This document shows, piece by piece, positions 15,177 to 23,756 of a DNA stretch of 26,023 nt. Where the stretch lies: positions 1 to 26,023 of IMG/VR virus record IMGVR_UViG_3300025889_012341. One strand, 5' to 3'. A program made the translations under genes and the position numbers. The DNA is from a virus. Numbering within the stretch: position 1 is the first letter of the stretch; every line of letters begins with the position of its first letter. Under the pieces are notes generated by a model. The model searched no databases, was not told the origin of the DNA, and saw nothing but the letters and a program-made list of their open reading frames with translations.

Positions 15177-15187
15177 GTATATTCCCC

Positions 15188-15607
15188 CTATATGGTGTGT
15201 AATGTTTCAAAATCTATTGTAATTATAATATATTCTTGACTGTCTGTCACTTGTCTTGAGCTTCCAATATATCTTATCGTAAATTCTTGACTATTGTATG
15301 ATTCAAGGACTTTTTGGATGACTTGTTGTTCTGTATCCAATGATAAATCATAGTCTGTGGGATAGACATCCAAGGGTCTCAATCTATAAGCAAATATAAC
15401 CTTCACAGGTGTGTTGATGTATACACCAACACTTCTTCTTTGTCTTTCTTCCATGGCTGTGGAAGACCCTAGGGAAACCACAAAAGACCTGTTGGCAATC
15501 GTGTCCTGTGTTCGGCCAAAATAGTCAGGGGTCTGTTTGGTTTCCTTGAAACCTGAAAGACTTGAAATCTTTGAAGCTATTTGTTGTCTGATTGCAGAAA
15601 GGTTCAT
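15188..15607 (-). CDS. Tail terminator / completion protein candidate
   Basis: 139 aa from ATG 15607, which overlaps the stop of the upstream gene (ATGA, 15604-15607) and has GGAGAAG just upstream; a start at 15619 would include that site. Small alpha/beta protein: an N-terminal helix (IRQQIASKISSL), strands with FVVSLGSS and VKVIFAYRL, a helix (DTEQQVIQKVLESY), and closing strands ending in IIITIDFETLHTI. This matches gpU-like tail terminators, which cap the tube at its head end. Encoded just before the tail tube gene, as usual. Confidence 0.65.
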   Translation of the reverse strand: MNLSAIRQQIASKISSLSGFKETKQTPDYFGRTQDTIANRSFVVSLGSSTAMEERQRRSVGVYINTPVKVIFAYRLRPLDVYPTDYDLSLDTEQQVIQKVLESYNSQEFTIRYIGSSRQVTDSQEYIIITIDFETLHTI

Positions 15608-16368
15608 GGTCTTCTCCATGAACCAAAGTTCCCAGGCTGTGAAAGATAGACAACAGGTTGCTTGGCTTGTCTGTTGTTGGGTTCTTCTGCCTGTCCTGTG
15701 TGGTCATAGTCATACACAAAATTGATCATTTTCCAATCTGTCTGATATTGCTTATAATGTTCATTGGCCAAATCCAAATATCTTCCATTGGATTGTCCAA
15801 GACTGGAATGGAAATCCCTGAATATATAATATAGGGATAAATTTTGGTGTGCACTTCTGAAAGCTTCAGGGGACATGACAAGGTATTCAAGGCCACCACC
15901 TTCCTGTCTCATTCTCTGAATCATGGAAAACCATGCTTCATCAATATAGGTCTGATAACTTGTCAAGGTGCTGGGTCTTAAGTCTGCAAGCTGTGAATAT
16001 GTGGATGTCAAATCCCCATCACTGATAACAGGATACAACCTTCTTCTGACTACTGCTGCCGACCTTCTGAAAGTATAGGTCCCTGTGGAAAAAGTCAATG
16101 TCCATTCCTGAAGATACCCTTCACCTAGTTCCAAAGTATTGGCTAATATGATTGTACTGTGGGTATATTCTGCCACCTGTGCTGTGATAGTACAAGAAGC
16201 ATTGTCCACCAATTTGTCCCCATTGGGTTTGAACAGGGTATATTTGGCCAATGTGGGAACCACTTTCAATCCATCCCTATAGACTGGAAGTTGGGAAACC
16301 TGGGTCTTCCCACGTTCCAAAAGTTCAGGGACCTTGATTTGAGGTGCATAGGGTGTACTGTATGACAT
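15604..16368 (-). CDS. Head-tail adaptor / neck protein candidate
   Basis: 254 aa in two parts. Residues 1-105 look like a beta-sandwich (TLFKPNGDKLVDNASCTITA ... WTLTFSTGTYTF). Residues 110-225 are helical, with RRRLYPVISDGDLTSTYSQL, AWFSMIQRMRQEGG and LSLYYIFRDFHSSL; the latter follows the pattern of connector proteins that bind the portal ring from below. It lies between the capsid gene and the tail-terminator candidate, the right place for an adaptor. The ATG shares one base with the upstream stop (TAATG). Assignment is by pattern and position. Confidence 0.55.
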   Translation of the reverse strand: MSYSTPYAPQIKVPELLERGKTQVSQLPVYRDGLKVVPTLAKYTLFKPNGDKLVDNASCTITAQVAEYTHSTIILANTLELGEGYLQEWTLTFSTGTYTFRRSAAVVRRRLYPVISDGDLTSTYSQLADLRPSTLTSYQTYIDEAWFSMIQRMRQEGGGLEYLVMSPEAFRSAHQNLSLYYIFRDFHSSLGQSNGRYLDLANEHYKQYQTDWKMINFVYDYDHTGQAEEPNNRQAKQPVVYLSQPGNFGSWRRP

Positions 16369-17045
16369 TATTTTATATCCTTATAGATGTCCAAACCCAC
16401 CTTTTCAAAATCTGAAATGAAGGATTTCATATCTTTCAGTATAGCATAATATTCATCCATTTTCTTCTTGATTTCAGGGATGTGTTGTTGGGATTGCATT
16501 TTTTCAGGTGTCTTCACCAGGTTCAAGGTTTCCAATTCCCAAAAATGTGGTTCCACAGGATTCAAGATTCCTGACACCATCAGGGATACAGCCCATTTCT
16601 GATATGATAACAAATCCACCTTTTCAATTTTCTTTCCTGCTACCACCCTGATGTTGGTCCACTTCAGTACATGGTATCTTCCACCCCTGACCTGATAGAC
16701 ATGCATATAGTCATATCTTTGGGGGTCCAAGTATATCCAACCCTGTTGTTGTAGCTGTCCAATCCTGGAAGATGGGTTTCCAAGTTCACCATTGATTTGG
16801 TGCACCCCATTCACACCTGGGACAATACGTTCCATTCTTATGGTGGGGATGAAAAATCCTTTTCTCATTGTCACCACTTCTTTGTCTTTTCCCTTCCCTG
16901 ATTCCACAGGAATATCAAAATATACAAAATCCCAATTGGATGGGTGCCACTTCAAATAAAATGGGTGATTGGGTTGGGCAGGAAGAAGGTTTTGCTGTTG
17001 TTGTCCTATGGGGGCCCATGGACTTGGATTCATTGTGTTCATCAT
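16368..17045 (-). CDS. Structural protein of unknown role after the capsid gene
   Basis: 225 aa. A Gln/Pro-rich start (APIGQQQQNLLPAQPNHP) is followed by a beta-rich middle (YVYFDIPVESG, GFFIPTIRMERIVPGVNG, QVRGGRYHVLKW) and a helical, lysine-rich end (about 185-225). No family is recognised. The region after the capsid gene normally encodes connector, stopper or decoration proteins. It begins 27 bp after the capsid terminator, behind TAGGT, and the next gene overlaps its stop by one base. Confidence 0.5.
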   Translation of the reverse strand: MMNTMNPSPWAPIGQQQQNLLPAQPNHPFYLKWHPSNWDFVYFDIPVESGKGKDKEVVTMRKGFFIPTIRMERIVPGVNGVHQINGELGNPSSRIGQLQQQGWIYLDPQRYDYMHVYQVRGGRYHVLKWTNIRVVAGKKIEKVDLLSYQKWAVSLMVSGILNPVEPHFWELETLNLVKTPEKMQSQQHIPEIKKKMDEYYAILKDMKSFISDFEKVGLDIYKDIK

Positions 17046-17071
17046 TGTTGTACCTACTTTTTTGATGATTG

Positions 17072-17107
17072 AAAAAAAGGGGACAGGATGGGAATCCCAT
17101 CCCCTTT
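17072..17107 (-). terminator. Terminator after the major capsid gene
   Basis: On the minus strand GGATGGG pairs with CCCATCC around a 3-nt loop, and AAAGGGGA can pair instead with TCCCCTTT further out. The hairpin is followed by seven Ts. It starts 27 bp after the capsid stop codon. Confidence 0.75.
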
Positions 17108-17133
17108 AGATTACTGGAAATTATGACAAGAAA

Positions 17134-18078
17134 TTATATACCACCCTTAATCACAACACCACGGTTGTCATCAATAATTGACATACCAAGGTAAGCATGG
17201 CCCACGATACGGGTCAAAGCTTTTGTTGCGTCACGATCCATTTCCACCAGTACTTCACCCATTTCCATGGTTTCACTTGCACCTGGAAGACCTGCAGGCA
17301 TACCAGTTGCAAAACCAATTGCACCAGGGGCCCACATAGCACCCAAATGGTCAACACCATCATTGGTAACCCATGAAGAAGTATAGATTTCAACACCTAG
17401 GAAAGAACCTTTGTAATGGCTTCCTTTTGCGCTAATTGCTTCATAGCTTGCAGGAACAAATTGCAATACACCAGTTGACAAGGACAAGATGTTGTCTTGG
17501 ATGTCTGCCCATTGTTTTGGATGTAACACACAAACATAAGGACCTGGGGCACCCTTACCACTTGCAGCAGCTTCAAGGGCTTGAATTGCATCCACCAAAT
17601 GGGCCACGGTATTGGAACCACCTGAAGAACCCTTGATTGTGGTGAAAGCTGCAAAGGAAACACCGGTCAATTCCGCAAAGGTAGAATCATAAGATTTTGC
17701 AATACTATCAGCTATACGGAAAGGATCAATGTCACCACCACCCATTCCTGTCATTGAAGCCAAATCACTGATTGCATAGGCCAAGGCTTGTCTTTTTACA
17801 ACAACATCAGCATGTCCATCGGTCAAAGCAGTGTCAGAAACAGCAGAATCTTCTGTTGCACCTGTGAACGCTGAAAATTGATTGTATCCATCCAATCCTG
17901 CTTTTCTTACACGGATAGTGTCTGAACCTTTTCCATTGATAGAACCAACAAAATCCAAGAAAGGACTGTTTCTTAAGTTAGTAGAATCTTGAAGTAATAA
18001 TTTGATTTCTTGGGAAATCATTTTTGCCAAACGTAAATCTTCATTTGGGCTTGATAGATTGTATTGAGTTATTGCCAT
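17134..18078 (-). CDS. Major capsid protein, HK97 fold
   Basis: 314 aa. Pattern of an HK97-type capsid protein without a long N-terminal delta domain: an N-terminal helix (LRLAKMISQEIKLLL), the E-loop region (GSDTIRVRKAGLDGYNQF), a long spine helix (DPFRIADSIAKSYDSTFAEL), the P/A domain with YVCVLHPKQWADI and GVEIYTSSWV, and a closing GATGMPAG...VEMDRDATKALTRIVGHAYLGMSI. It lies downstream of a scaffold gene, so the scaffold is supplied separately. Codons and ribosome-binding site (AGGGGG, ATG 18078) suit strong expression, and terminators on both sides make it a near-independent transcription unit. Confidence 0.85.
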   Translation of the reverse strand: MAITQYNLSSPNEDLRLAKMISQEIKLLLQDSTNLRNSPFLDFVGSINGKGSDTIRVRKAGLDGYNQFSAFTGATEDSAVSDTALTDGHADVVVKRQALAYAISDLASMTGMGGGDIDPFRIADSIAKSYDSTFAELTGVSFAAFTTIKGSSGGSNTVAHLVDAIQALEAAASGKGAPGPYVCVLHPKQWADIQDNILSLSTGVLQFVPASYEAISAKGSHYKGSFLGVEIYTSSWVTNDGVDHLGAMWAPGAIGFATGMPAGLPGASETMEMGEVLVEMDRDATKALTRIVGHAYLGMSIIDDNRGVVIKGGI

Positions 18079-18121
18079 GGTGGCCCCCTAAAATTTGATT
18101 GATTGATTGATATGAAAATAT

Positions 18122-18148
18122 GGTCAACGCTGTTCAACGGGTGCGACC
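18122..18148. promoter_or_regulatory. Repeat cluster in the capsid gene leader
   Basis: TCAACG occurs at 18124-18129 and 18134-18139, exactly one helical turn apart, inside a GGTC...GACC frame (18122-18125, 18145-18148). On the capsid (minus) strand these read CGTTGA, and TTGAAC could serve as a -35 although no good -10 follows. A binding site for a late regulator is possible. Confidence 0.35.
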
Positions 18149-18166
18149 CTACCACAATATATATAT

Positions 18167-18185
18167 ACACTATTTTTCATAGTGT
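18167..18185. repeat. Inverted repeat upstream of the capsid gene
   Basis: ACACTAT (18167-18173) and ATAGTGT (18179-18185) form a perfect 7-bp dyad with a 5-nt spacer. It sits between the fibre-gene terminator and the capsid leader, next to a TATATATAT run. It may be an operator, a weak hairpin or part of the late capsid promoter. Confidence 0.4.
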
Positions 18186-18194
18186 TGCAAGCAC

Positions 18195-18226
18195 AAAAAA
18201 AAAGCCCCACCTTATCAGTGTGGGGC
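18195..18226 (-). terminator. Terminator between fibre and capsid genes
   Basis: Minus-strand stem GCCCCAC / GTGGGGC with a 9-nt loop, followed by nine Ts. It lies 34 bp after the fibre gene stop codon. It implies that the capsid gene has its own promoter in 18079-18194. Confidence 0.9.
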
Positions 18227-18259
18227 CAAAAAGCGAGGTACAAACTTTTTGAAAATCTT

Positions 18260-19609
18260 TTAGATAGACACTACCACTTCAGCATTGGTGACATTGATAA
18301 CAGATTTAATTTTCAAATTGTTACTGTCAATCAATTGGACATCAAGTTGAATCAAGTTGCCTGTTGAATCATAAGCAGAAACATGGACTTGTTTCACAGC
18401 TAGATTGTGTTGAAGTGTTGCCCAGGTGTTTGCTGTAAGTGATTGGGGAACAAATGACTTTCTGAATTTGCTCATAGGGACAAGGATGTCACCTGTGGAT
18501 TGATTGAATGTCAACATGTTTCCTGCTGCTGGGTCAGCTTGAACACTTTGTCTTGCACGGGCTTGAGTGAAATAAAGGTTAGAACCTTCAGACACTACGG
18601 ATGTGGAACCAGTGAAAGAAAATTGACCATTGCTGAAAGACATCCCTGTCCCTGCACTGAAAGCAGCAAACACATCAGATTTCATCACAGCAATATCACC
18701 ACTTGCATTATAATATTTCAACAAGTTGCCATTTGCTGGATCAGCTTGAACGCTTTGTCTTGCACGGGCTTCAGTGAAATATAAGCTTGTTCCTTCTGAA
18801 ATGTCATCAGTTGAAGCAACCAATTCCAATACACCAGCACTATAGGACAATCCTGTCCCTGTGATACTGATTGCAGCTTGTGCACGGGCTTCAGTGAAGA
18901 AAAGGTTGGAACCTTCTGAAATGTCATCGGTAGAAGCAGACAAATCAATTTGACCACCAACATAAGACAATCCCAAACCTACGGAAATTGCAGCTTGTGC
19001 ACGGGCTTCAGTGAAGAAAAGGTTTGTCACACCTTCATTGATTCCATCACTATCCACATCCAAACTGAATACACCATTTGCACTGTCATAGGCAAGGCCT
19101 GAACCTGCTGACAAGAATCCACGGATTTCACCTTGGTCAGCTGTGAATTCACCTGTTGCCACATTGTAATCAATACCGCTTGAAGCTGAAAGAGCTGCAC
19201 GAACTTCAGCATTGGAAACAGATTGACCTTCAATTTCTGTGAAGTCTGTAACATCAGCAGCACCACCACCATTGTGAATCCAGGTTTGTGCACGGCCTGA
19301 AACTGCTGTCAAGATGATGATATCACCTTCTTGTTTTTCATCACCTTGGGTGTAATTGCTTGCAACCCATGCAGAAATAGAAGCTGCTGTGGTATCCACA
19401 GAAACATCAGTGATAGTCAATGGCTTTAATTTCAATTTCAATTGACCATTGTCTGTCACCAATTCAGCATAATTAGCAGAATCGGCAGCAATACCAACAA
19501 CACTGTTAGCTTGCAAATATGAACGGGTTACAGCATGATTGTCTGCGCTAGGTGCTTGGTTTAACTGAACAACACCTTCAAAAACATTTGTAGGACTTAA
19601 GAATTGCAT
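18260..19609 (-). CDS. Repeat-rich fibre protein, possible head fibre
   Basis: 449 aa. The N-terminal PTNVFEGVVQLNQAPSADNHAV is typical of phage fibres. Four copies of (I/V)xEGxxL(F/Y)FTxARA lie at about 190-203, 230-243, 270-283 and 339-352, separated by beta-rich units with GxGLSYxxGxxxL. Such units form trimeric beta-structured shafts. The C-terminal domain (about 391-449) resembles the whole small protein encoded next upstream (19664-19876). Its place between scaffold and capsid genes, away from the tail genes, favours a fibre on the head, as known for phi29 gp8.5; a tail or decoration role is possible. Its ribosome-binding site is a strong AAGGAGA. Confidence 0.65.
   Translation of the reverse strand: MQFLSPTNVFEGVVQLNQAPSADNHAVTRSYLQANSVVGIAADSANYAELVTDNGQLKLKLKPLTITDVSVDTTAASISAWVASNYTQGDEKQEGDIIILTAVSGRAQTWIHNGGGAADVTDFTEIEGQSVSNAEVRAALSASSGIDYNVATGEFTADQGEIRGFLSAGSGLAYDSANGVFSLDVDSDGINEGVTNLFFTEARAQAAISVGLGLSYVGGQIDLSASTDDISEGSNLFFTEARAQAAISITGTGLSYSAGVLELVASTDDISEGTSLYFTEARARQSVQADPANGNLLKYYNASGDIAVMKSDVFAAFSAGTGMSFSNGQFSFTGSTSVVSEGSNLYFTQARARQSVQADPAAGNMLTFNQSTGDILVPMSKFRKSFVPQSLTANTWATLQHNLAVKQVHVSAYDSTGNLIQLDVQLIDSNNLKIKSVINVTNAEVVVSI
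18540..19040 (-). repeat. Imperfect direct repeats inside the fibre gene
   Basis: The DNA coding for the FTEARA units is itself repeated: CACGGGCTTCAGTGAA recurs near 18764, 18881 and 19000, with a divergent copy near 18556. Near identity at the base level suggests recent duplication and a potential for slippage or recombination that changes the fibre length. Confidence 0.7.
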
Positions 19610-19663
19610 AAAATTCTCCTTATAAGATTGAGTTATATAACTTGTCAGAATTGACAGTATATT

Positions 19664-19876
19664 CTATCTTATCAGGATGGTCCCTGTTGTTGAATTGATG
19701 AAAGTTATAACACATTCATTGACCGACACATGTCTTATATCAGCATACACCAGGGTATCATTGACCAGGATTTGGACTTGGGGAAAATAACCCTTGTTAT
19801 GTGTGATAGTCACTTGGACAGAATTTGCAAATGTATGCACCTGGGGTCTATCAGGAAATAAAATTGATGTTGCCAT
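19664..19876 (-). CDS. Small beta-rich protein like the fibre C-terminus
   Basis: 70 aa. Residues 18-70 (VQVTITHNKGYFPQVQILVND...VITFINSTTGTILI) align with residues 395-449 of the next gene's fibre product, sharing HN, QV, a central turn and a closing hydrophobic strand. It thus looks like a stand-alone copy of the fibre's terminal domain. It could assemble with the fibre, decorate the capsid, or be a remnant of duplication. AGAAGGT precedes ATG 19876. Confidence 0.55.
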   Translation of the reverse strand: MATSILFPDRPQVHTFANSVQVTITHNKGYFPQVQILVNDTLVYADIRHVSVNECVITFINSTTGTILIR

Positions 19877-19903
19877 GATTGTACCTTCTTATATCTTGGG
19901 ATT

Positions 19904-20209
19904 CTATTCTTCAAGAATCAATGTGATTTCAGCAGAAGAAGAAGCTTTGGTGGCCACATATACTGAATTGTGTTGATTGTTTCCAACACCACGATTCAGG
20001 GCCATATATCCACCTGCCTTGATGAATAGTTTATTGATTCCTGTGGTTGTTCCCCCATCGGTTCCTTCAAACGATACATATATGTCATGTTCTGCCCCAA
20101 TGGTGATTATTCTTCCCTTGGATGGAAGAATAACCTGTGTCCAGGTTTGGACTGCTGTGAAGTTCTTCACCATTGGATAAGTGTTTTGACTTTGGTAAGA
20201 TACTGACAT
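19904..20209 (-). CDS. Small beta-rich structural protein, decoration candidate
   Basis: 101 aa from ATG 20209, which overlaps the scaffold stop by one base (TAATG) and has GGAGAAG nearby; a start five codons earlier has no such site. It is Gly/Thr-rich and beta-patterned (VQTWTQVILPSKGRIITIG, HDIYVSFEGTDGG, NSVYVATKASSSAEITLIL), without Cys or membrane spans. Size and place between scaffold and capsid fit a head decoration protein. No family recognised. Confidence 0.5.
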   Translation of the reverse strand: MSVSYQSQNTYPMVKNFTAVQTWTQVILPSKGRIITIGAEHDIYVSFEGTDGGTTTGINKLFIKAGGYMALNRGVGNNQHNSVYVATKASSSAEITLILEE

Positions 20210-20847
20210 TATTTTCTTCTCCAAGCTTCTCGGATAGCTTCACGATTTTGTTTGTAAAATTCAAAATCTTCAGTTCCACGTTTCAACAGGTCTGTGGATT
20301 GGACTGGGGGTGGTTGGGTTCCCACATTGGTTTTGGGTGGTAGGATGACAGGTGGTTCTTGGACTTGGGATTGGGTCTTGGATACCGTTTCCACCTGGGT
20401 GGGTTCTTGGGGTTGGGGATTTGGGGAAGGGGATAGGTGTGGTTTCAATGCAATTGGGGCCTTGGATGGGTCTGCCTTGATTTCTTGTAACCATTCCACC
20501 ATGGACACCTGGTCTTTCTTGGGTTTTCCTGACATTGCCTTTTCAAACTGCCATTCCACCAAGTCACGCAAATCAGAATCTTGGAATCCTAGGTCTGCCA
20601 GGGCTGTGTGTCTTGTATATCGTGAATTGGATTTTTCAAGTTCTTCACCCAGTTTTTGAATCTGTGTGTTCAAGCTTTCAATTTTTCCCAATTCCCCTGA
20701 CTGTGAATCAAGTTTGTCCTGTAAGGATTTCACCTGTTCTTCTGCTTGAATCGCACGGGTGGACAGTTTGGTAATTCTGTCTTTGATTGCTTCTTCCATA
20801 TCAGTTTTCAAGATATATTCTTGACCTTCATGTGTAATTGTTTTCAT
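20209..20847 (-). CDS. Scaffold protein
   Basis: 212 aa. Residues about 15-75 form a coiled coil (ITKLSTRAIQAEEQVKSL, then ELGKIESLNTQIQKLGEEL). The middle has LADLGFQDSDLRDLVEW; the 60-residue Pro/Gln linker (about 135-188) is disordered; the basic C-terminus (REAIREAWRRK) is the kind of helix that binds the capsid protein. It lies between portal and capsid genes, as scaffolds do. No protease gene is seen, so the scaffold may leave the prohead intact. GGAAGGT precedes ATG 20847. Confidence 0.75.
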   Translation of the reverse strand: MKTITHEGQEYILKTDMEEAIKDRITKLSTRAIQAEEQVKSLQDKLDSQSGELGKIESLNTQIQKLGEELEKSNSRYTRHTALADLGFQDSDLRDLVEWQFEKAMSGKPKKDQVSMVEWLQEIKADPSKAPIALKPHLSPSPNPQPQEPTQVETVSKTQSQVQEPPVILPPKTNVGTQPPPVQSTDLLKRGTEDFEFYKQNREAIREAWRRK

Positions 20848-20878
20848 GTGTACCTTCCTTTGTTGTTGTTATTATAAT

Positions 20879-22339
20879 TTATATTCCAAATTCTGCACGT
20901 TCCCTTCTTACCTGAAGAAGATATTCACGGGCTTCACGTTCATCCATGTCTTCATACATCATCATGACAGCCTGAATGGGACTTATCAATCCTGCTGACA
21001 TCTTGGCCACAATGTCTTCACGTTGACTTCTCATTTCTTCAGGGGTTAGGGGCATGCTGTGATAGGATACCCTGTAACCATCTTCAGGAAGATTGGTCCC
21101 CAAGAAACGATTGGCCAATATTGCTGTTTTGCTCAACAATTCTTCATCACCCATTCTGAATGTGGGTGCAAATTTCTTTTGTGCTTCACGTTGTCCACCC
21201 CTGGACACTGCAAGGGCAAATCCTGACCTTGGGTCTGCTGCTGTCCTTGATATGTCACTAGGGGCCAACCCTGCAGCCAAGGCCACACGGACTTCATATT
21301 TTGATATAGAATCAAGTAAGTTGTTGGGGTCTGTGGCAATTCCAAAGGAACCAACTAAGGGCTGTCCTTGGGAATCAGGGTCTTGGGTGAATACAAGGAT
21401 GGAAGATGGGTCTGTGGAAATGGCTGCCCTTCTTGCTATGTCATTGACATTGTATTGGGATAGACCTGCCACGGATAGACCTGCAACATATTTTTGAGCC
21501 CAGGAAGCGTCACGGACTAGGTGAACCCACATTGAATATAGGACAGCACTGGTCAGGGAACCATAGACCATTTGACTTCCATTGTAGGGGTCCCACAAGT
21601 ATCCTGTTTTTTCAGCATGGTACAACACCAAGGGAAGGAAAGGTCTTCCTTGTTTATCTCTGTATGGATATGATTCCCCTATGTGTGCAGGGTGTCCCAT
21701 GTAATGTTCGGACACATCGTGTCCTATCTTTCCATCAGGGTTGACTTCATACATTCCAAAGATTGGCATGTTAGGGTCACGGATGTCCAGGATGTCAACC
21801 ACCCAAATCAATTCTTCTGACTTGTATGATTTTCTCAACCTGTATTCCTGATAATATACAGGGATGTCAGGTTGTTCAGGATGGGATTGACAGAATACAA
21901 GGTCAGGGGTGACAAGTCTATATTGGATTCCTGGAAACCTTGTCAATTCTTCATCACTGTGGGGATTCACATCAATTCTGACAATTGATTCCCTTAACCC
22001 AATCACCATTTGTTGGGTTCTTTGTTGCAATTGCCACAATCCTGACTTGGTCAACAATCCTTCCCTACCTGTCAAGGCAGTTATATCCCCGTTCATGTTA
22101 CTGATGGATGGGGTTTCATGATATAGGACACTCAATTGTCTTGTAATCTGTTCAAAAGGGTTGGAAGACATGTCTGATGGTCCCCAGGCTTCCCTTCTGT
22201 CTGCTGGAAGGTGTCTTGACAATTCATCTTCCAAATCTTCAGCCCAGCACCCTAACAACATTCTTCTTCTTAATCCTGTGTGGGACCATCGGTCCTGATC
22301 TGTGGTGGTGGGTGCCAATGGTTTCATACTTGCTTTCAT
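20879..22339 (-). CDS. Portal protein
   Basis: 486 aa, a normal size for siphovirus portals. Features: NPFEQITRQLSVLYHETP near 60-78, a beta-rich wing (about 110-200), GRPFLPLVLYHAEKTGYLWDPYNGSQMVYGSL (about 230-262), a helical stem region, then AAGLAPSDISRTAADPRSGFAL (about 343-365) and a C-terminal LTPEEMRSQREDIVAKMSAGLISPIQAVM typical of portals. Twelve copies would form the DNA channel at one head vertex and dock the terminase. It begins 1 bp after the large terminase stop. Assigned from these patterns and from its place between terminase and scaffold. Confidence 0.85.
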   Translation of the reverse strand: MKASMKPLAPTTTDQDRWSHTGLRRRMLLGCWAEDLEDELSRHLPADRREAWGPSDMSSNPFEQITRQLSVLYHETPSISNMNGDITALTGREGLLTKSGLWQLQQRTQQMVIGLRESIVRIDVNPHSDEELTRFPGIQYRLVTPDLVFCQSHPEQPDIPVYYQEYRLRKSYKSEELIWVVDILDIRDPNMPIFGMYEVNPDGKIGHDVSEHYMGHPAHIGESYPYRDKQGRPFLPLVLYHAEKTGYLWDPYNGSQMVYGSLTSAVLYSMWVHLVRDASWAQKYVAGLSVAGLSQYNVNDIARRAAISTDPSSILVFTQDPDSQGQPLVGSFGIATDPNNLLDSISKYEVRVALAAGLAPSDISRTAADPRSGFALAVSRGGQREAQKKFAPTFRMGDEELLSKTAILANRFLGTNLPEDGYRVSYHSMPLTPEEMRSQREDIVAKMSAGLISPIQAVMMMYEDMDEREAREYLLQVRRERAEFGI

Positions 22340-22340
22340 T

Positions 22341-23756
22341 TCAATACATCCTTATAGTTGCAGGGGGTGGGGTGAATCTTACATTTTCAATACTTGGTAT
22401 CGTTGCATATCGCAAACAATCAACACAATGTCCCCATTCATCCCTAGACCTTTCTGACTGTGTGGATTTCATTGTCCACCGTTGCAGTGATTGGATAGTC
22501 CGTTGACACTTGGGATTGATGAAGAATTGTTTTCTTGCCATGACACTATGCAACATAGCACTTCCATAATATACACTATATCTAGGCTTCTTGATAGTCC
22601 GAATTCTAAAAGGTAATTGTGGAACCCGTAGAAGCTGTTCAAAAGCTTTCATCAGCATACTATTGGACATTTTACCTGTTCCACTAGAATCACCCCTATG
22701 GATGTTGTCACCTGTCCAGGTTACTTGATTCATGTCCACTTGATTCCTGGACAACATTTCAAGGATGGCCCTTGCATGTGCTTCAGGGGGTGCAGCCCCT
22801 GAAATGTATTCATCCAGGACATATATCCAAGGATTCTGTGGGTCACGCAAATTCAAGGCTGTCAAAATTGCAACCTGTGTATTTGGTTGGGAACCATGGT
22901 CAATTCCCAATCCAAAGACATAATTGGCAGGGGGTGGATGTAATGGGGAAATCATTTCTTCTGTGAAACAGTCAAAGACCCGACCTTCAGGAATACCCAC
23001 AACCCAATCCCCATTCAATCGTGCATTTCTGTCTATAGGTAGATAGGTCTGTGAAATCCTGTCAATCTGTTCTTGGGTCAGGGTGGGATTGCAATATTTG
23101 GGTGTTGTCGCTTCCACTGTCAGGGGTGCCTTGGTACAAGACACCACACCTTCTTCAACCAATTTCTGAAGGTATCGGACATCCTGTCCCACAGGGGTCA
23201 TGGTTATGGCTATGGTTCCAGTCTTTCCACCTGCCCCACCCCTTAACGTTCTAGCAGCAATTTCATTCCAAACAAGTTGATCCACAGGTTCATCAATGTG
23301 GACAAAACTTGCAGTGAAAGAAGCCAAACCAAGCCCCTGATTTGCTGTCTTGATATATATGATAGACCCGTTTGTGAATCTTACAATCGGATGGATACCC
23401 CTGAAACCCTTCCCAGGTACAAACTCACATTCAGGGTGTAGGGTATCTTTGGGAACCATGTTATATAATTTTTCTTGGATAGTCACTGACTGTTGATGAC
23501 TGTGGGTGATTAGATAGGCCTGGATTGGGGGTGGGTCTGTGTTGATATATGGATGGGTTCCAAGACATCTGTGGATAAGTTCCACACATCCCGTGGTGGT
23601 CTTCCCCACTTGATTGCCACCAAGGAACAATTTCACCTTACTTGTATCCTGTAACCACCTTTCTTGTGGGGGTGTGGGACAAAAGTAGGTCAATGGGTTC
23701 CTGGCTGCCCTATCTTTTAGGCTTCTTATGTTTTTCGTTGCTGTTCTTATATTCAT
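22341..23756 (-). CDS. terL: Terminase large subunit
   Basis: 471 aa from ATG 23756; ATG 23771 or TTG 23804 would add 5 or 16 residues and none has a strong ribosome-binding site. ATPase: Walker A GGNQVGKT (46-53), Walker B FVHIDEP with D155/E156, and coupling motif TMTPVGQ. RNase H-like nuclease: GIDHGS (D286), VLDEY (D315) and HCVDCLRYA (D446). It pumps DNA into proheads and cuts the concatemer. The start lies 47 bp inside the preceding HTH gene. The small subunit is encoded about 1.5 kb upstream, with four genes between, an uncommon separation. Confidence 0.9.
   Translation of the reverse strand: MNIRTATKNIRSLKDRAARNPLTYFCPTPPQERWLQDTSKVKLFLGGNQVGKTTTGCVELIHRCLGTHPYINTDPPPIQAYLITHSHQQSVTIQEKLYNMVPKDTLHPECEFVPGKGFRGIHPIVRFTNGSIIYIKTANQGLGLASFTASFVHIDEPVDQLVWNEIAARTLRGGAGGKTGTIAITMTPVGQDVRYLQKLVEEGVVSCTKAPLTVEATTPKYCNPTLTQEQIDRISQTYLPIDRNARLNGDWVVGIPEGRVFDCFTEEMISPLHPPPANYVFGLGIDHGSQPNTQVAILTALNLRDPQNPWIYVLDEYISGAAPPEAHARAILEMLSRNQVDMNQVTWTGDNIHRGDSSGTGKMSNSMLMKAFEQLLRVPQLPFRIRTIKKPRYSVYYGSAMLHSVMARKQFFINPKCQRTIQSLQRWTMKSTQSERSRDEWGHCVDCLRYATIPSIENVRFTPPPATIRMY

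Noticed and set aside
23570-23578. Exact DnaA-box-like TGTGGATAA
   Set aside because: Single copy inside the terL reading frame coding for L-I-H; one such match on either strand is not surprising in 26 kb and no AT-rich element lies beside it.
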